In this document: positions 28,131 through 38,800 of the stretch, in pieces
How the letters are laid out: the number at the start of each line of letters is the position of its first letter
How positions within the stretch are numbered: position 1 is the stretch's first letter
Assembly: GCA_029263215.1 (NCBI GenBank)
Contig: JAJCXY010000041.1
Location: 124,001-188,000, forward strand
DNA: 64,000 bases
Direction: 5' to 3'
Source of the DNA: Acidimicrobiales bacterium
Lineage (GTDB): Bacteria; Actinomycetota; Acidimicrobiia; Acidimicrobiales; Aldehydirespiratoraceae
The notes under the pieces: model-generated
Seen by the model: only the letters and a program-made list of their open reading frames with translations
Told to the model about the DNA's origin: nothing
The model's database searches: none
Translations under genes and position numbers: made by a program

Positions 28131-29663
28131 ATGTATAACGCTGCTGAATTCGCCCGAGCTCACGCCTCGCTCGGCCTCACCACCGAGATCGCCGACACCG
28201 GTGTCTACGAGCGCACCGTCGAACGGTTCAAACAGCGAGGGATCGCTCTGCCGACCTTTGGTGAGTTGGCTGATCCGTCGACGATCCCGGCGGCTCGGAT
28301 CGCTCCGCTCGCCGGGCTCGACCGAAATGAGCCCGACAGCCGCAACCTTTTCCGGGTCCATTGGTTCGGCGGGCTCGACGGATCGGGACCCCACGAGGTC
28401 CCCGACTACATCGAGCTACCGCCGGAGATGACCGGCGTCGAGGCCCGGATCCTGCTGGCCTTCGGCAATCGTTTCCCGATGATCAAGGCCCACAAGGTCC
28501 AGGCCGCCTACGCCTGCCTGGTGCCGCGTCTCGTCACCGGCCGATTCGACCCCACCGTTCACCGCGCCGTCTGGCCGTCGACGGGCAACTACGCGAGGGG
28601 CGGCATCGCCATCAGTCGCATCATGGATTGCCGTGGCGTGGCGGTGCTCCCGGAGGGGATGAGCAAGGCCCGGTTCGATTGGCTCGAGCAATGGACGCTC
28701 GATCCGGCCAACGACATCATTCGCACGCCCGGTACCGAGTCCAACGTCAAGGAGATCTACGACACCTGCAACGAACTCGAGAAGGATCCCGAGATCGCGA
28801 TCATCAACCAGTTCTCGGAGTTCTCCAACCATCTGGGCCACTACTCCATCACCGGGCCGGCTTTGGAGCGGGTCTATGAGCACGCTACCTCCGGCGATAC
28901 CGGCGCTCGACTCGCGGCCTACGTCTCCGCATCGGGCTCAGCGGGCACCCTCGGCGCAGGCGATTACTTGAAGGACCACCACGGCTCGCGGATCGCCGCA
29001 GTCGAGGCGCTCGAATGCCCCACCCTTCTGGAGAACGGCTTCGGCGACCACAACATCCAGGGCATCGGAGACAAGCACGTTCCCCTGATCCACAACGTGA
29101 TGAACACCGACGACGTCATCGCGGTGAGCGACCGCTCCACCGATGCCCTCGATGCCCTGTTCAATACCGCTGCCGGCAAGGCCCACCTGGTCGACCGCGT
29201 CGGCCTCGACCCGTCCTTGGTCGACTCGCTGAAGCACATGGGCTACTCATCGAGTTGCAACGCGTTGGCGGCGATCAAGCTGGCCAAGGAGCGCGGCTAC
29301 GGCCGTGAAGATGTCATCGTCACCGTGGCCACTGATGGCAGTGAGCTCTACGACGCCGAGAGGGCGGAGTATCTCGCCCACCATCACCCCGATGGTTACG
29401 ACTCGGTGGCGGCGGCCAGCGATTTCGGTCGTGAGCTGGAGGCCGGCGACACAGCCAAGCATCTAGAGCTCACCGAGGCCGAGCGTCGTCGAGTGTTCAA
29501 CCTCGGCTACTTCACCTGGGTGGAGCAGCAGGGCACCGATTTCGCCGATTTCACCGCCCGCGGGCATCAGGGGTTCTGGGATGGCATGCGCCATTTCGTA
29601 GCCGATTGGGACGAGCTCATCGTCGAGTTCAACGAACGTACCGGCACCCGCGCCGACGACTGA
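28131..29663 (+). CDS. PLP-dependent fold-type II (cysteine synthase/Trp synthase beta superfamily) protein
   Basis: FPMIKAHKVQAAY, WPSTGNYARGGIAIS, SASGSAGTLGAGDYLKD motifs. Confidence 0.8.
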   Translation: MYNAAEFARAHASLGLTTEIADTGVYERTVERFKQRGIALPTFGELADPSTIPAARIAPLAGLDRNEPDSRNLFRVHWFGGLDGSGPHEVPDYIELPPEMTGVEARILLAFGNRFPMIKAHKVQAAYACLVPRLVTGRFDPTVHRAVWPSTGNYARGGIAISRIMDCRGVAVLPEGMSKARFDWLEQWTLDPANDIIRTPGTESNVKEIYDTCNELEKDPEIAIINQFSEFSNHLGHYSITGPALERVYEHATSGDTGARLAAYVSASGSAGTLGAGDYLKDHHGSRIAAVEALECPTLLENGFGDHNIQGIGDKHVPLIHNVMNTDDVIAVSDRSTDALDALFNTAAGKAHLVDRVGLDPSLVDSLKHMGYSSSCNALAAIKLAKERGYGREDVIVTVATDGSELYDAERAEYLAHHHPDGYDSVAAASDFGRELEAGDTAKHLELTEAERRRVFNLGYFTWVEQQGTDFADFTARGHQGFWDGMRHFVADWDELIVEFNERTGTRADD

Positions 29664-29664
29664 C

Positions 29665-30921
29665 GTGACCTCCACGTTCGAGCGCTATGTCGACCGCCTC
29701 GATGTCGGCCGACAGCTAACCGACGGAGCTCTCAGCCGCGACGATCTCGTCGCCATCATCCGGCGCATCGATAGCGCCGTGGCGCAAGTGGAGGGGCACG
29801 GATTCGAACCCACGCCCTTCGTCATCGAACGCGAGTTGGCGATCGCAGTCGGTCTCGACGAAGCCACCGAACTCTGGGTGAAAGACGAAACCCACAACGT
29901 GTCGGGTTCGCACAAGGCGCGTCATCTGTTCGGGGTGGCGGTGCAAGAGGCGGTGAAGGCCGACCCCGGCGGAGGCCCGTTCGCGATCGCGAGTTGCGGA
30001 AATGCCGCTCTCGGCGCAGCGGTGATCGCTCACGCGGTCGAGCACTCCCTCGAAGTGTTCGTGCCCGAGTGGGCCAACGAGGCGGTCGTCGACCGCATCG
30101 AGGATCTCGGTGGTGAGGTGGTGCGTTGCGAGCGCCGACCCGGCGTTCTCGGCGACCCCGCTCATCACGCCATGGTGGCCGCAATCGAATCGGGAGCCGT
30201 GCCCTTCTCCTGTCAGGGCACCGAGACTCCGTCCACGATTGATGGCGGTCGCACCATCGCCTACGAAATGGTCGACACGCTCGTGCACCACGATGGCGGT
30301 GCTCCGGCCCGGCTCGATCGACTGCTTGTGCAGGTTGGTGGGGGAGCGTTGGGGAGCGCGGTGGTGACCGGTCTCGCTCGCTCCGCCCATCTCGTTTCGC
30401 TCCCGATCGTTCATGCCGTGCAGCCCGACGGGAACCACCCCCTGGTGCGGGCATGGGACCGACTCGTCGCGGAAATGCTCCAAGGGGCAGAGCCTGGCAC
30501 CAACGGTGAGCGCGCAGATGCGGCCCGTGCCCTCGGGCCCATCGACGAGCCGACCTTCGCCGAGGTGAAAACCCGGCTGGAGGCCGATGCCGCCCGTTAC
30601 ATGGCGCCCTGGGATGATGAGCCGGTGTCGTACGCCACGGGGATTCTCGATGATGTCACCTACGACTGGATCCCTCTCATCGAGGCCATGGTCCGTTCCG
30701 GCGGCCATCCGGTGGTGGCCTCCGAGAACGACCTACGACAAGCCCACCAACTGGCCCACATCCACACCGACATCGAGGTGTGCCCCACCGGAGCCGCTGG
30801 CCTCGGCGGACTCCTCTCCCTGCTCAGCTCAAGCCCCGAGCTGCTTGGTCCCGAAGAGCGCATCGCCGTGCTGTTCACTGGACACATGCGGCCCGGCGAC
30901 CCCGACCCCCTGGCGGGCTGA
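29665..30921 (+). CDS. PLP-dependent fold-type II enzyme (threonine dehydratase-like)
   Basis: LWVKDETHNVSGSHKARHLFG, ASCGNAALGAAV, QVGGGALGSAV. Confidence 0.85.
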   Translation: MTSTFERYVDRLDVGRQLTDGALSRDDLVAIIRRIDSAVAQVEGHGFEPTPFVIERELAIAVGLDEATELWVKDETHNVSGSHKARHLFGVAVQEAVKADPGGGPFAIASCGNAALGAAVIAHAVEHSLEVFVPEWANEAVVDRIEDLGGEVVRCERRPGVLGDPAHHAMVAAIESGAVPFSCQGTETPSTIDGGRTIAYEMVDTLVHHDGGAPARLDRLLVQVGGGALGSAVVTGLARSAHLVSLPIVHAVQPDGNHPLVRAWDRLVAEMLQGAEPGTNGERADAARALGPIDEPTFAEVKTRLEADAARYMAPWDDEPVSYATGILDDVTYDWIPLIEAMVRSGGHPVVASENDLRQAHQLAHIHTDIEVCPTGAAGLGGLLSLLSSSPELLGPEERIAVLFTGHMRPGDPDPLAG

Positions 30922-30929
30922 GAAGCGTC

Positions 30930-32096
30930 GTGCAACACCAGAGGCGGGTCTTCACGATCATCATCGTGCTGAGCGCCGCTGCGGTGGCTCAGGCGTTCGG
31001 ACGTTTCACATGGGGGGTGGTGCTACCCGAGGCGCGTGACGACGTGCTCGACGGCTCCAACACCCTCGCCGGACTGTTCGGCTCGATCAACGTGAGTGCC
31101 TATCTGCTCGGCACCGTCATCGTGGCCTGGCTCGCCTCGCGGCTCACCCTCGTCGGTTTGGTTCGGGTTGGTCTCATCTTGTCCACCACTGGCATCGGGC
31201 TCGCGGCTTTCGCCCCGGAGCCATGGGTACTCGGTGTGGCCCTGGGAATCATGGGCACCGGTGGTGCGATCATCTGGGTTCCCGCCCCGGGTATCACCGC
31301 TCGCCTTTTCCCCGACAACAGGCGGGGTTTGGCCTCGGGCATCGTCGGCACGGGCATAGGCGTGGGCATCGTATTCTCGGGCCGGCTCGCCAGCGGACTG
31401 GGCGCTCGCTCCGAAGACGCGGTGTGGCAGACCGTCTACCGAGTCGAGTTCGTGATCGCAGTGGTGGTTCTCATTCTCGCGTTCACGGTTCTTCAGTCTC
31501 AGGGCGAACGACCATCGGTGGCCGGCGGGCTCGGCGGCTTCGGAGCTCTCCGCCGAGTCGAGGGTTGGAAACCCCTCACCGTGGCCTACTCCGCCTACGG
31601 CTTCAGCTACATCCTCGTGATCGCCTTCCTGGTGGCTCGTCTCGAGGACGATGCCGGGTACTCCTCGGGCCGCGCTGCGTTGATGTTCTCGATCGTCGGG
31701 GTGGCCATCATCGTCGGTGGTCTCACCGTGGCGCCGATCTCGGATCGGGTCGGACGCCGGCCCACTCTGGTGATGGCCTACGTGGTCTGGGCGGCAGCCG
31801 CTCTGGCGATACTCACCGGTTCCTTGCCGGTGGTCATAGCCGCTGCGATTGCCATCGGCCTCATGTTCAGCGGGATACCGTCCACGATCATCGCCCACGT
31901 GGTCACCCACACCGACCAGACCACCTATGGCCCCGCCTTCAGCGCCACCACCCTTGCCTTCGGTGTATCCCAAGCGGTCTCACCCCAGATCGGTGGCGCG
32001 ATCGCCGATTGGCGAGGCTCGTTCACCATCGTCTTCGTAATGGCGGCGGTGGTGGCTCTCGTGGGGGCGGCAGCAGCCAGCCGCCTTCCGGAGTGA
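30930..32096 (+). CDS. MFS transporter
   Basis: About 12 hydrophobic segments; loop DRVGRRPTLV; GTG start VQHQRRVFTI. Confidence 0.9.
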   Translation: MQHQRRVFTIIIVLSAAAVAQAFGRFTWGVVLPEARDDVLDGSNTLAGLFGSINVSAYLLGTVIVAWLASRLTLVGLVRVGLILSTTGIGLAAFAPEPWVLGVALGIMGTGGAIIWVPAPGITARLFPDNRRGLASGIVGTGIGVGIVFSGRLASGLGARSEDAVWQTVYRVEFVIAVVVLILAFTVLQSQGERPSVAGGLGGFGALRRVEGWKPLTVAYSAYGFSYILVIAFLVARLEDDAGYSSGRAALMFSIVGVAIIVGGLTVAPISDRVGRRPTLVMAYVVWAAAALAILTGSLPVVIAAAIAIGLMFSGIPSTIIAHVVTHTDQTTYGPAFSATTLAFGVSQAVSPQIGGAIADWRGSFTIVFVMAAVVALVGAAAASRLPE

Positions 32097-32097
32097 G

Positions 32098-32433
32098 TCA
32101 GGCCTCGGGGTCGGCTTCGTAGATCTCCGCCATCTCGGTGGAGCCGTCGTCGAGCAATACCGCTGTGGTCACCCTCCGATAACCGGCACCTTGGGAACGG
32201 TCGATTCGGTCGAGGTGACGGTCGAGCACATCGGACTCGATCACATCCACCTCCACCCGCGAGCCGGTGTCGTCGAGGGTGAGTCCTTCCCAGCCTTCCG
32301 CGGGGCCCCAGGTGATCTCGTAGACCCAACCCCTCACGGTCCCTCGCCGCCACGCGCCGGCGATTCCCCCCACCTCGTGGTGGGTGCCGCCGCCGCGCAT
32401 GAATGAGCCGTAGACCGCGAGTCGCACGGGCAC
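32098..32433 (-). CDS. Gamma-glutamylcyclotransferase-like (AIG2/GGCT fold) protein
   Basis: LAVYGSFMRGGGTH and DRIDRSQGAGYRRVTTAV. Confidence 0.8.
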   Translation of the reverse strand: MPVRLAVYGSFMRGGGTHHEVGGIAGAWRRGTVRGWVYEITWGPAEGWEGLTLDDTGSRVEVDVIESDVLDRHLDRIDRSQGAGYRRVTTAVLLDDGSTEMAEIYEADPEA

Positions 32434-32437
32434 GACT

Positions 32438-35400
32438 CTAGAGCTCGGCGATGTCGTCGCCGGCGGCGGAGAGGTCGGCCAACTCGGCGGCCCGTACCTC
32501 CACCTCGGCCATCGCCGATCCCAAGTCGGCCAGCTCGGCCTCTATTGCTCCCTGCTCACTGAGAAACACGAAGACCATCCGGCTGACCGGTTCGCCGGTG
32601 GCGGCTCTCACCGCCGCGGCATAGCTCGCACCTTGGAGTCGGTAACGCTCGAGCTTGGCCGCGATGTCGTCGTCGCCCTCCACGTGGTCGGTCTTCCAGT
32701 CGACAACCACGAGACCTTCGACATCCCGGTAGAGCAGGTCGACATAACCCTCGACCAGGCGCTCGCCGACGGGAGCGGCCACCCAGAGTTCACGCCAGTG
32801 TTTCGACCGAGTGGCGGCTTGGGCGATGGGGCTCTCGATCGCACTCGAGGCCAAGCGGCGGATCACCGCGGTGCGGCTGGTGACGCCCTCCGCGGCGGCC
32901 TGGGCCGCGGCCGCATCGTCGAGGCCGGCCCCGGTGGCGAGATCGACGACCTGGAGAACACCATGTACGGCCCGCCCGACCGCAGTGCCGTAGCGCCCCT
33001 TCTGCCAGGGAGGTAGGTCGAGGTCGCGAGACCGCTTGTGCAGGCCGGGGTCGCCTGCCTCCGCAGCCTCGCGGGCTAGGGTGGTGGCCGCCACGACCGT
33101 ACGAGTGGAGGCGGCGGCGAGGGCCGCGCTCCGCTCCTGGGCCCACTGGGTGCGCTCGGGTAAGACTGCACGCTCGGGTGTGGTGGGTGCGGTGTAGGGG
33201 GTGGGAGCGGGCACGAAAGCGGTAGCCGTATCGGACCTCAGGGCGGGCTCTGCCATCACCGAGGCGCTCGTGCGTGACTTCTGGTCGAGACGATGGAGGC
33301 AGACCACCAGATGATCACGGGCGCGGGTTGCCGCGACGTACATCAGCCTCAGCCGCTCGTGCTCGTCCATTTGGTCGTCGATCGGCTTCCAGGAGTCGTA
33401 GCCCTCCGACGCCACGGTGCCGGAGAGCTTCACGAGGGCTGACCCGTCGGGTGGGAAATCAACCGACGGCCCCCGCGATGGGCGCTGGAACTGGGTGGTC
33501 ATGCCTGCCAGCACGGTGATCGGGAACTCGAGCCCCTTCGCTCCGTGAATGGTCATGATTCGCACTGAGTCGTCGTCGGTCTCGGGCAGAACGGTTTCTG
33601 ACACTCGGGCGTTGTCGGCTCCCTGGAGTCGGGCCCATTCCAGGTAGGCCCTCAGGTCGGTGCCTCCGGCATCGACCCAGGCTCGAGCCTGATCGATGAC
33701 GAAGCGAAGCCGGCGCCATACGTCGCGAGGTGCGCCCGTGGCGATTGCACTCTCCAGCACGGCACGGTCGCGCACGAGGCGGTCGAGAAGTTCGGCCGGA
33801 GTGGACCAGAGGCGAGCCTCGTGCAGCTCGGCGAGGTGGGAGAGCCCATCGGCCACCGGGTGCCCCTCGGAGCCCTCGGGTGGGTCGGACCGCAGAGAGA
33901 ACCGACCTCGAAGACCGAGTCGCCAATGGGCGAGGTCGTCGTCGCCGCAGCCGTAGACGAACGACCTAATGGCGGCGACGGTGGCGAGCTCGTCGGTGGG
34001 GTCGGCCACCGCCCGAAGCGTGAGCATCAGCTCGCGGACCTCTCGCGATGCGTAGACGAGAGATGATGTCTCTGCTCGGTATGGCACACCGACGCGATCG
34101 AGGGCTCGCTCGAGAGCGGGCAGGCTCGTTCGGGCGGGCAAGAGGATGCACACATCGCTCGGAAGTGCCTCCCGCCAACCCCCTTCGTGATTATCGACCA
34201 TCCAGGGCTGGGGGCCTCTCAGCGCTCCGGCGACAGTGAGGGCAACATCGCGGGTTTCGACCAGGCGCAGGGAGTCGGCGTTGAGTTTCTCGGCGATCGG
34301 CTCGCTGCCGAGCAGTGCGACCGAGGGGCCAGCCGGCGCGGCTTCCTCGCGATGGGCACTGAGGGCCACGTATTCGGGCTGGCTACCCGGCTCCGGTTGG
34401 ATGAGTTCGCCGAAGACGTCGTTGATCCAGCTGATGATCGGAGCGGTCGTGCGGAAGTTGACGGTGAGCGCGGGCCGGTGATCGATGCGACTTCGGGCCG
34501 CGAGGTAGACACCGATGTCGGCTCTTCGGAACCGGTAGATCGACTGCTTGGGATCGCCGACCACGAAGAGGCGGCCGGGGTCGAGGGGGAGATCGTGCCA
34601 GCTGCGGCCGCCGGGGTTGGCGTCGGAGGTGGCGATGAGCACCGCCAGTTCGATCTGGATCGGGTCGGTGTCCTGGAACTCATCGAGCAGGAGCCGGGTG
34701 TAGCGCTCGCGAAGTGACGAGCGGACCGTCTGGCCGTGTGCGGGATGGCTGAGCACCCGTCGGGCGTGGACGAGTAGGTCGTGAAATTCGAGCCGTCCTT
34801 CGGCCCGTCGTTGCTCGGCAGAGCGAACGACGAAGGTGCCGATCCGGCCACCGAGATGATGAAGGGCACCGGTGGTGACAGCGGCCACTGCTTCGTCGCA
34901 TTCGCCGGCGAGTGAACGCACGGTCTGGCGGACTTCGTCTACATCGATCGCCCAGTTGTCCTTGCGGCCGTTGCGGCCGGGTTTCAAGGCCCTGGTGGCG
35001 CCGTTTCGCTCGCCCATGTCGGCCGCTATGGCCATGGCGTCGATCTCGTCGAGCGCACCGGCGAGATCGGCGCGATTTTCGGCGAGTCGACCGAAGAACT
35101 TCAGGAGGCCGTCGTCGGCATCGGGTGGGCAATGGTGACGGAGCTCCAGAACCGCATCGAAGCGGGCAAGCAGGGACTCGGCATCGAAGGAGACGGGCGG
35201 TGGTGGATCGAGGTCGAGCCTGTCGCTGACGAGGTCCCAGTTGGCGGCCATCTGGAGGGCGAGGGAGCGCAGCGCATCGAGCTTCACGCCGGCAGCCTCG
35301 AGCGCGAGCAGGGAGCGGGACATCTCCTGGTCGTCGAGGAGCTGATCGAGAAACTCCCGCCAGCGCTGCTCGAATTCGACCTGGGAGCCGATCTCGTCGA

Positions 35401-35821
35401 GAACCTCGACGCCGGGTGGGAGGCCCGCCTCGACCGGATGTTCGCCGAGGATTCGCTGGGCGAACGAGTGGAGGGTGCCCACCGCCGCCCCGTCGAGCTG
35501 CTGGACCGCGGCGCGGGCGGCCTCACCCGCGGGGTCGTCGGCGGAGATACGACCCTCGAATCGCTGGCGAATGCGATCACGAAGTTCGGCGGCCGCCTTC
35601 TCGGTGAACGTGATCGCTGCGATCGACTCCATGGTCAGCCCGTCGTGGAGCACGAGAGCCTCGATCCGATCGACCAATGCTCGAGTCTTGCCCGACCCTG
35701 CGCCTGCTTCCACGAACAGGGTCTGATCACGCTGCTCGCGGATCTTCACCCGCTCTGCCTGGTCGGCCGGGGGGCGCTGCTCACCGTGGGAGTCGAGGGC
35801 GAGGGACTGTTGTTCAGCCAC
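32438..35821 (-). CDS. UvrD-family helicase with C-terminal PD-(D/E)XK nuclease (AddA/RecB-like)
   Basis: Walker A EAGAGSGKTRALVDRI; LLLDEFQDTDPIQ; nuclease EGYVDLLYRDVEGLVVVDWKTD; start trimmed from 35923 to VAEQQSLAL. Confidence 0.9.
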   Translation of the reverse strand: MAEQQSLALDSHGEQRPPADQAERVKIREQRDQTLFVEAGAGSGKTRALVDRIEALVLHDGLTMESIAAITFTEKAAAELRDRIRQRFEGRISADDPAGEAARAAVQQLDGAAVGTLHSFAQRILGEHPVEAGLPPGVEVLDEIGSQVEFEQRWREFLDQLLDDQEMSRSLLALEAAGVKLDALRSLALQMAANWDLVSDRLDLDPPPPVSFDAESLLARFDAVLELRHHCPPDADDGLLKFFGRLAENRADLAGALDEIDAMAIAADMGERNGATRALKPGRNGRKDNWAIDVDEVRQTVRSLAGECDEAVAAVTTGALHHLGGRIGTFVVRSAEQRRAEGRLEFHDLLVHARRVLSHPAHGQTVRSSLRERYTRLLLDEFQDTDPIQIELAVLIATSDANPGGRSWHDLPLDPGRLFVVGDPKQSIYRFRRADIGVYLAARSRIDHRPALTVNFRTTAPIISWINDVFGELIQPEPGSQPEYVALSAHREEAAPAGPSVALLGSEPIAEKLNADSLRLVETRDVALTVAGALRGPQPWMVDNHEGGWREALPSDVCILLPARTSLPALERALDRVGVPYRAETSSLVYASREVRELMLTLRAVADPTDELATVAAIRSFVYGCGDDDLAHWRLGLRGRFSLRSDPPEGSEGHPVADGLSHLAELHEARLWSTPAELLDRLVRDRAVLESAIATGAPRDVWRRLRFVIDQARAWVDAGGTDLRAYLEWARLQGADNARVSETVLPETDDDSVRIMTIHGAKGLEFPITVLAGMTTQFQRPSRGPSVDFPPDGSALVKLSGTVASEGYDSWKPIDDQMDEHERLRLMYVAATRARDHLVVCLHRLDQKSRTSASVMAEPALRSDTATAFVPAPTPYTAPTTPERAVLPERTQWAQERSAALAAASTRTVVAATTLAREAAEAGDPGLHKRSRDLDLPPWQKGRYGTAVGRAVHGVLQVVDLATGAGLDDAAAAQAAAEGVTSRTAVIRRLASSAIESPIAQAATRSKHWRELWVAAPVGERLVEGYVDLLYRDVEGLVVVDWKTDHVEGDDDIAAKLERYRLQGASYAAAVRAATGEPVSRMVFVFLSEQGAIEAELADLGSAMAEVEVRAAELADLSAAGDDIAEL

Positions 35822-38800
35822 GGTCGCCTCCGTTGACCGCGAGGTAGGCAGCCAGCTCCGGATCGTCGTGGAGCCGGGTCCAGTCGGCGTACTGGTGGGC
35901 CAGGCCGAGCCCGTCGGGCTCACAGAACTGGCAGTCGACCCAAGGGCGGAACTTGGGCACCGCCGGGTGCTGGGGGAAGTGGCCTGACGCGATGCCGTCG
36001 ACGATCATCGCCACCGTGGCGAGGGCGGTAGCTTCCACCTCGGGGGTGACCTCGTAGCCGAACGGTTGGAAGCCACCCTTGCGGGTTATGAACCAGTAGT
36101 CGCCCCTGATCGAGGCATCGGGCCGGCCGAGGATCTCGCGTACGGCCAGGGAATAGAGCACGAGTTGGAGGTGGGCGCCGCCAGGAATCGGGTCTTGGGC
36201 GCTCAAACCGCGGTAGATGCGACTCGAACCGGTCTTGTAGTCGATCACCACCAGCTCGGCGTTGCTGGTTTCGTCGACCCGGTCGATCGCACCGCGAAGC
36301 AGAAGAGTTCGTCCGTCGGCCAGGGTGAGGGTGACCGGTGGTGTGTTGTGATCCGGCATTCCGAAGGGCATCTCGGTGGCTAGCGGCCGAGAGCCATGGG
36401 CCGCGCGCTGGGCATGATCGAAGTTGGTGAAGTCGACCAGATCGCTCATGAGAACCTGACGGTCGCGCTGCCAGTACACCCGACGACCGACGAGCCCGCG
36501 GGCCTCGAGTCGGTCGGCCGCATCGGTGCCGGCAGCCAGGAGTCGTTGGATGTCGGGGTCGGGCCACGGCGCTCCAGGGGCGGGCGATCGCCCGCTTTTC
36601 AGGGCCTCGCCGACCCAGCGATCGAGCACGTCGTGAACGAGCGAGCCGAGAACGAGTGGAGAGATGCGGTATTGCTCCTCGGGGTCTTCCACCGGGTCGA
36701 CGCGCAGGATGTGGCGGATGAAATAGGCGTGAGGACACTTCGCCCACGACTCGAGGCGGGTGGCAGAGCTGACCTGGTCGGCGTCGGTGGGCGACGGAAG
36801 TCGGGCTCCGCGGAGATCACCATCGGTGGCCAGGTTTCCATCGAATCGGGTGAAACGCGTCGAGAGCCGGCCCTCGATGAGGTCGATACCGCGGCGAAGC
36901 GCGGGCCGATGGTCGACCAGGGGGTCGGTGCGGATGTCGGCGCCGGCTTCGGCGCGGTCGAGCAGGGCGCGCACGTCGTATTCCTGGTCGTGGGCCGGGA
37001 AGGGCGACGACCTGAGTCCGGCGATGAAGGACGGCACCTCGGTGAGCCAGTCGCCGGTGAGTCGATTGAGATCGGCGGCCGAGGGCCTGACCCCATCGCG
37101 GATCTCGGTGGAGTCGAGCAGCCATCGAGAGGGAGCTCGTTCGGCATTGCGACGCAGGTCGCCGCGCGGAAAGCTGAACACGATCTCACTGGCGGCGGCC
37201 ATGACGGCCAGTAGGGCTCGATGCTCGTCGTGGACGACGTCTGCCGCGAGGGGAAGGTCGTCGCTGGCGATGGTCCGAACCCGATCGGGCAGCAGGGGGT
37301 CGTCTCGACGTCGGGCCGGGAACGATCCTTCGGCCATGCCGAGCACAACGACGGTGTCGAGTTCGAGCCCGACGGCCAGCTTCACATTCCCGACGAGCAC
37401 CCCGTTGCCGAAGGAGCCGTGGCGCCCGAGATCATCGGCGAGCTGGAGCTCCAGAGCTCTCCGAAAGCTCGACGGGCCGGGGTTGGGGTCGATGCCGTCG
37501 AGGTCGGCCAGGCGATCTATCGCGGCATCGATCCGTTGGGCTGCTGCTCGCTCCTCGGCGGGCCAATTGGTGCGAAGTGTTTCTCCCCCGAGGTAGGTGC
37601 GGACGAGTTGGCGACACCAGGAAGCGAGGCCGGACCACGATGTGGCGCGGCCACCGGGATCGAGATCGTGGTCTAGTTGGGTGATGAAGGCCGCGAGCTC
37701 GCCGGCTTGTTCGGCGTCGCGTCGGAGCCGGGCGACCCGCCACTGGTGTTCATCGTCATCTCGGAATCGCACCGCCTCGGCCTCGAGGTCTTCGATGCGG
37801 CGTTGCAGGCGGTTCGTCCATTGCTGAAGGCCGGCGACGATGCCGGCGGCCCTCGATGCTCGCTCCCAGGCTGCTACCGAGGCGGGCCGGTTGTCGAGGC
37901 CGCGAACGGGTGCTCCGGCGAGCCATGCGGCCACATCGTGGCGAGAGAGATCGTGATCGGGCAGGGCCAGCAGGCCGAGCAGGGAGCGGCCGAGCAGGGA
38001 GGCCTCGGCGGTGCGCACCGATGAGCCGAACCAGTTGATGCCGGCCGAATCGAGGGCATCGCCGACGAGCCGGGCGTAGGGGTCGGTGGCGCTGTAGAGG
38101 ATTGCGCAGCGGGTGAGCGGGGTGCCGCGCCGAGCGGCGTCGATGATGGTTCGCACGGCATGGCGCACCTCGTCGTCGGCATCGGACACCGTGAGGGCGC
38201 GGTGCGCAACGGGCAGGGGTGGCGCCGCAGCATCGGGGAGAGGCCACTGGGCTCCGACCCCCTCGATCGCCTTACGGACCGCCGCATCGGCTTCGTCGAC
38301 ACCGGTGATGCCGGCCAGCACCGACAGGGGGTTACGGCGAGCGAAGCCGCTGAGAAGGCGAGCCTGGTTGGAGGTGAGGCGCTGGGGGAGGAAGAGGATC
38401 GCGGGACCGAGCTCCGTGAGGACGGGAGCGTCGGCATCGAGGGCGTGGATAGCTGCGTCGACGAGGTGTTGTTCGTCGGAGAAGCTCTCTTCGAGGCGGT
38501 GGCGCACCGCGCGGTGGATCCGCACGACGTCGGACGTGCGGGGAGTGGTTGCCTCGAGGCGGCGGAGGTCGGCCTCGGACACTTCGGAAAGAGCGCGGTG
38601 GGAGCGCACCAGGGAGCGTTCGGTGGTGGGGTGTTGTTCGACGCCGGCGAACTGGCCGGGATCGGAGCGCAGAACCGCCCGCACCGATCCCGCGAGTACG
38701 GGTGTGGATACGGGTCGGCGGCCGCTGGCCGCTACGCCAGGGGCTCCGAGGAGTTCGGCGAGTCGGTAGGGGGTGAGGAAGGTGACCGCGGCGATGCCGC

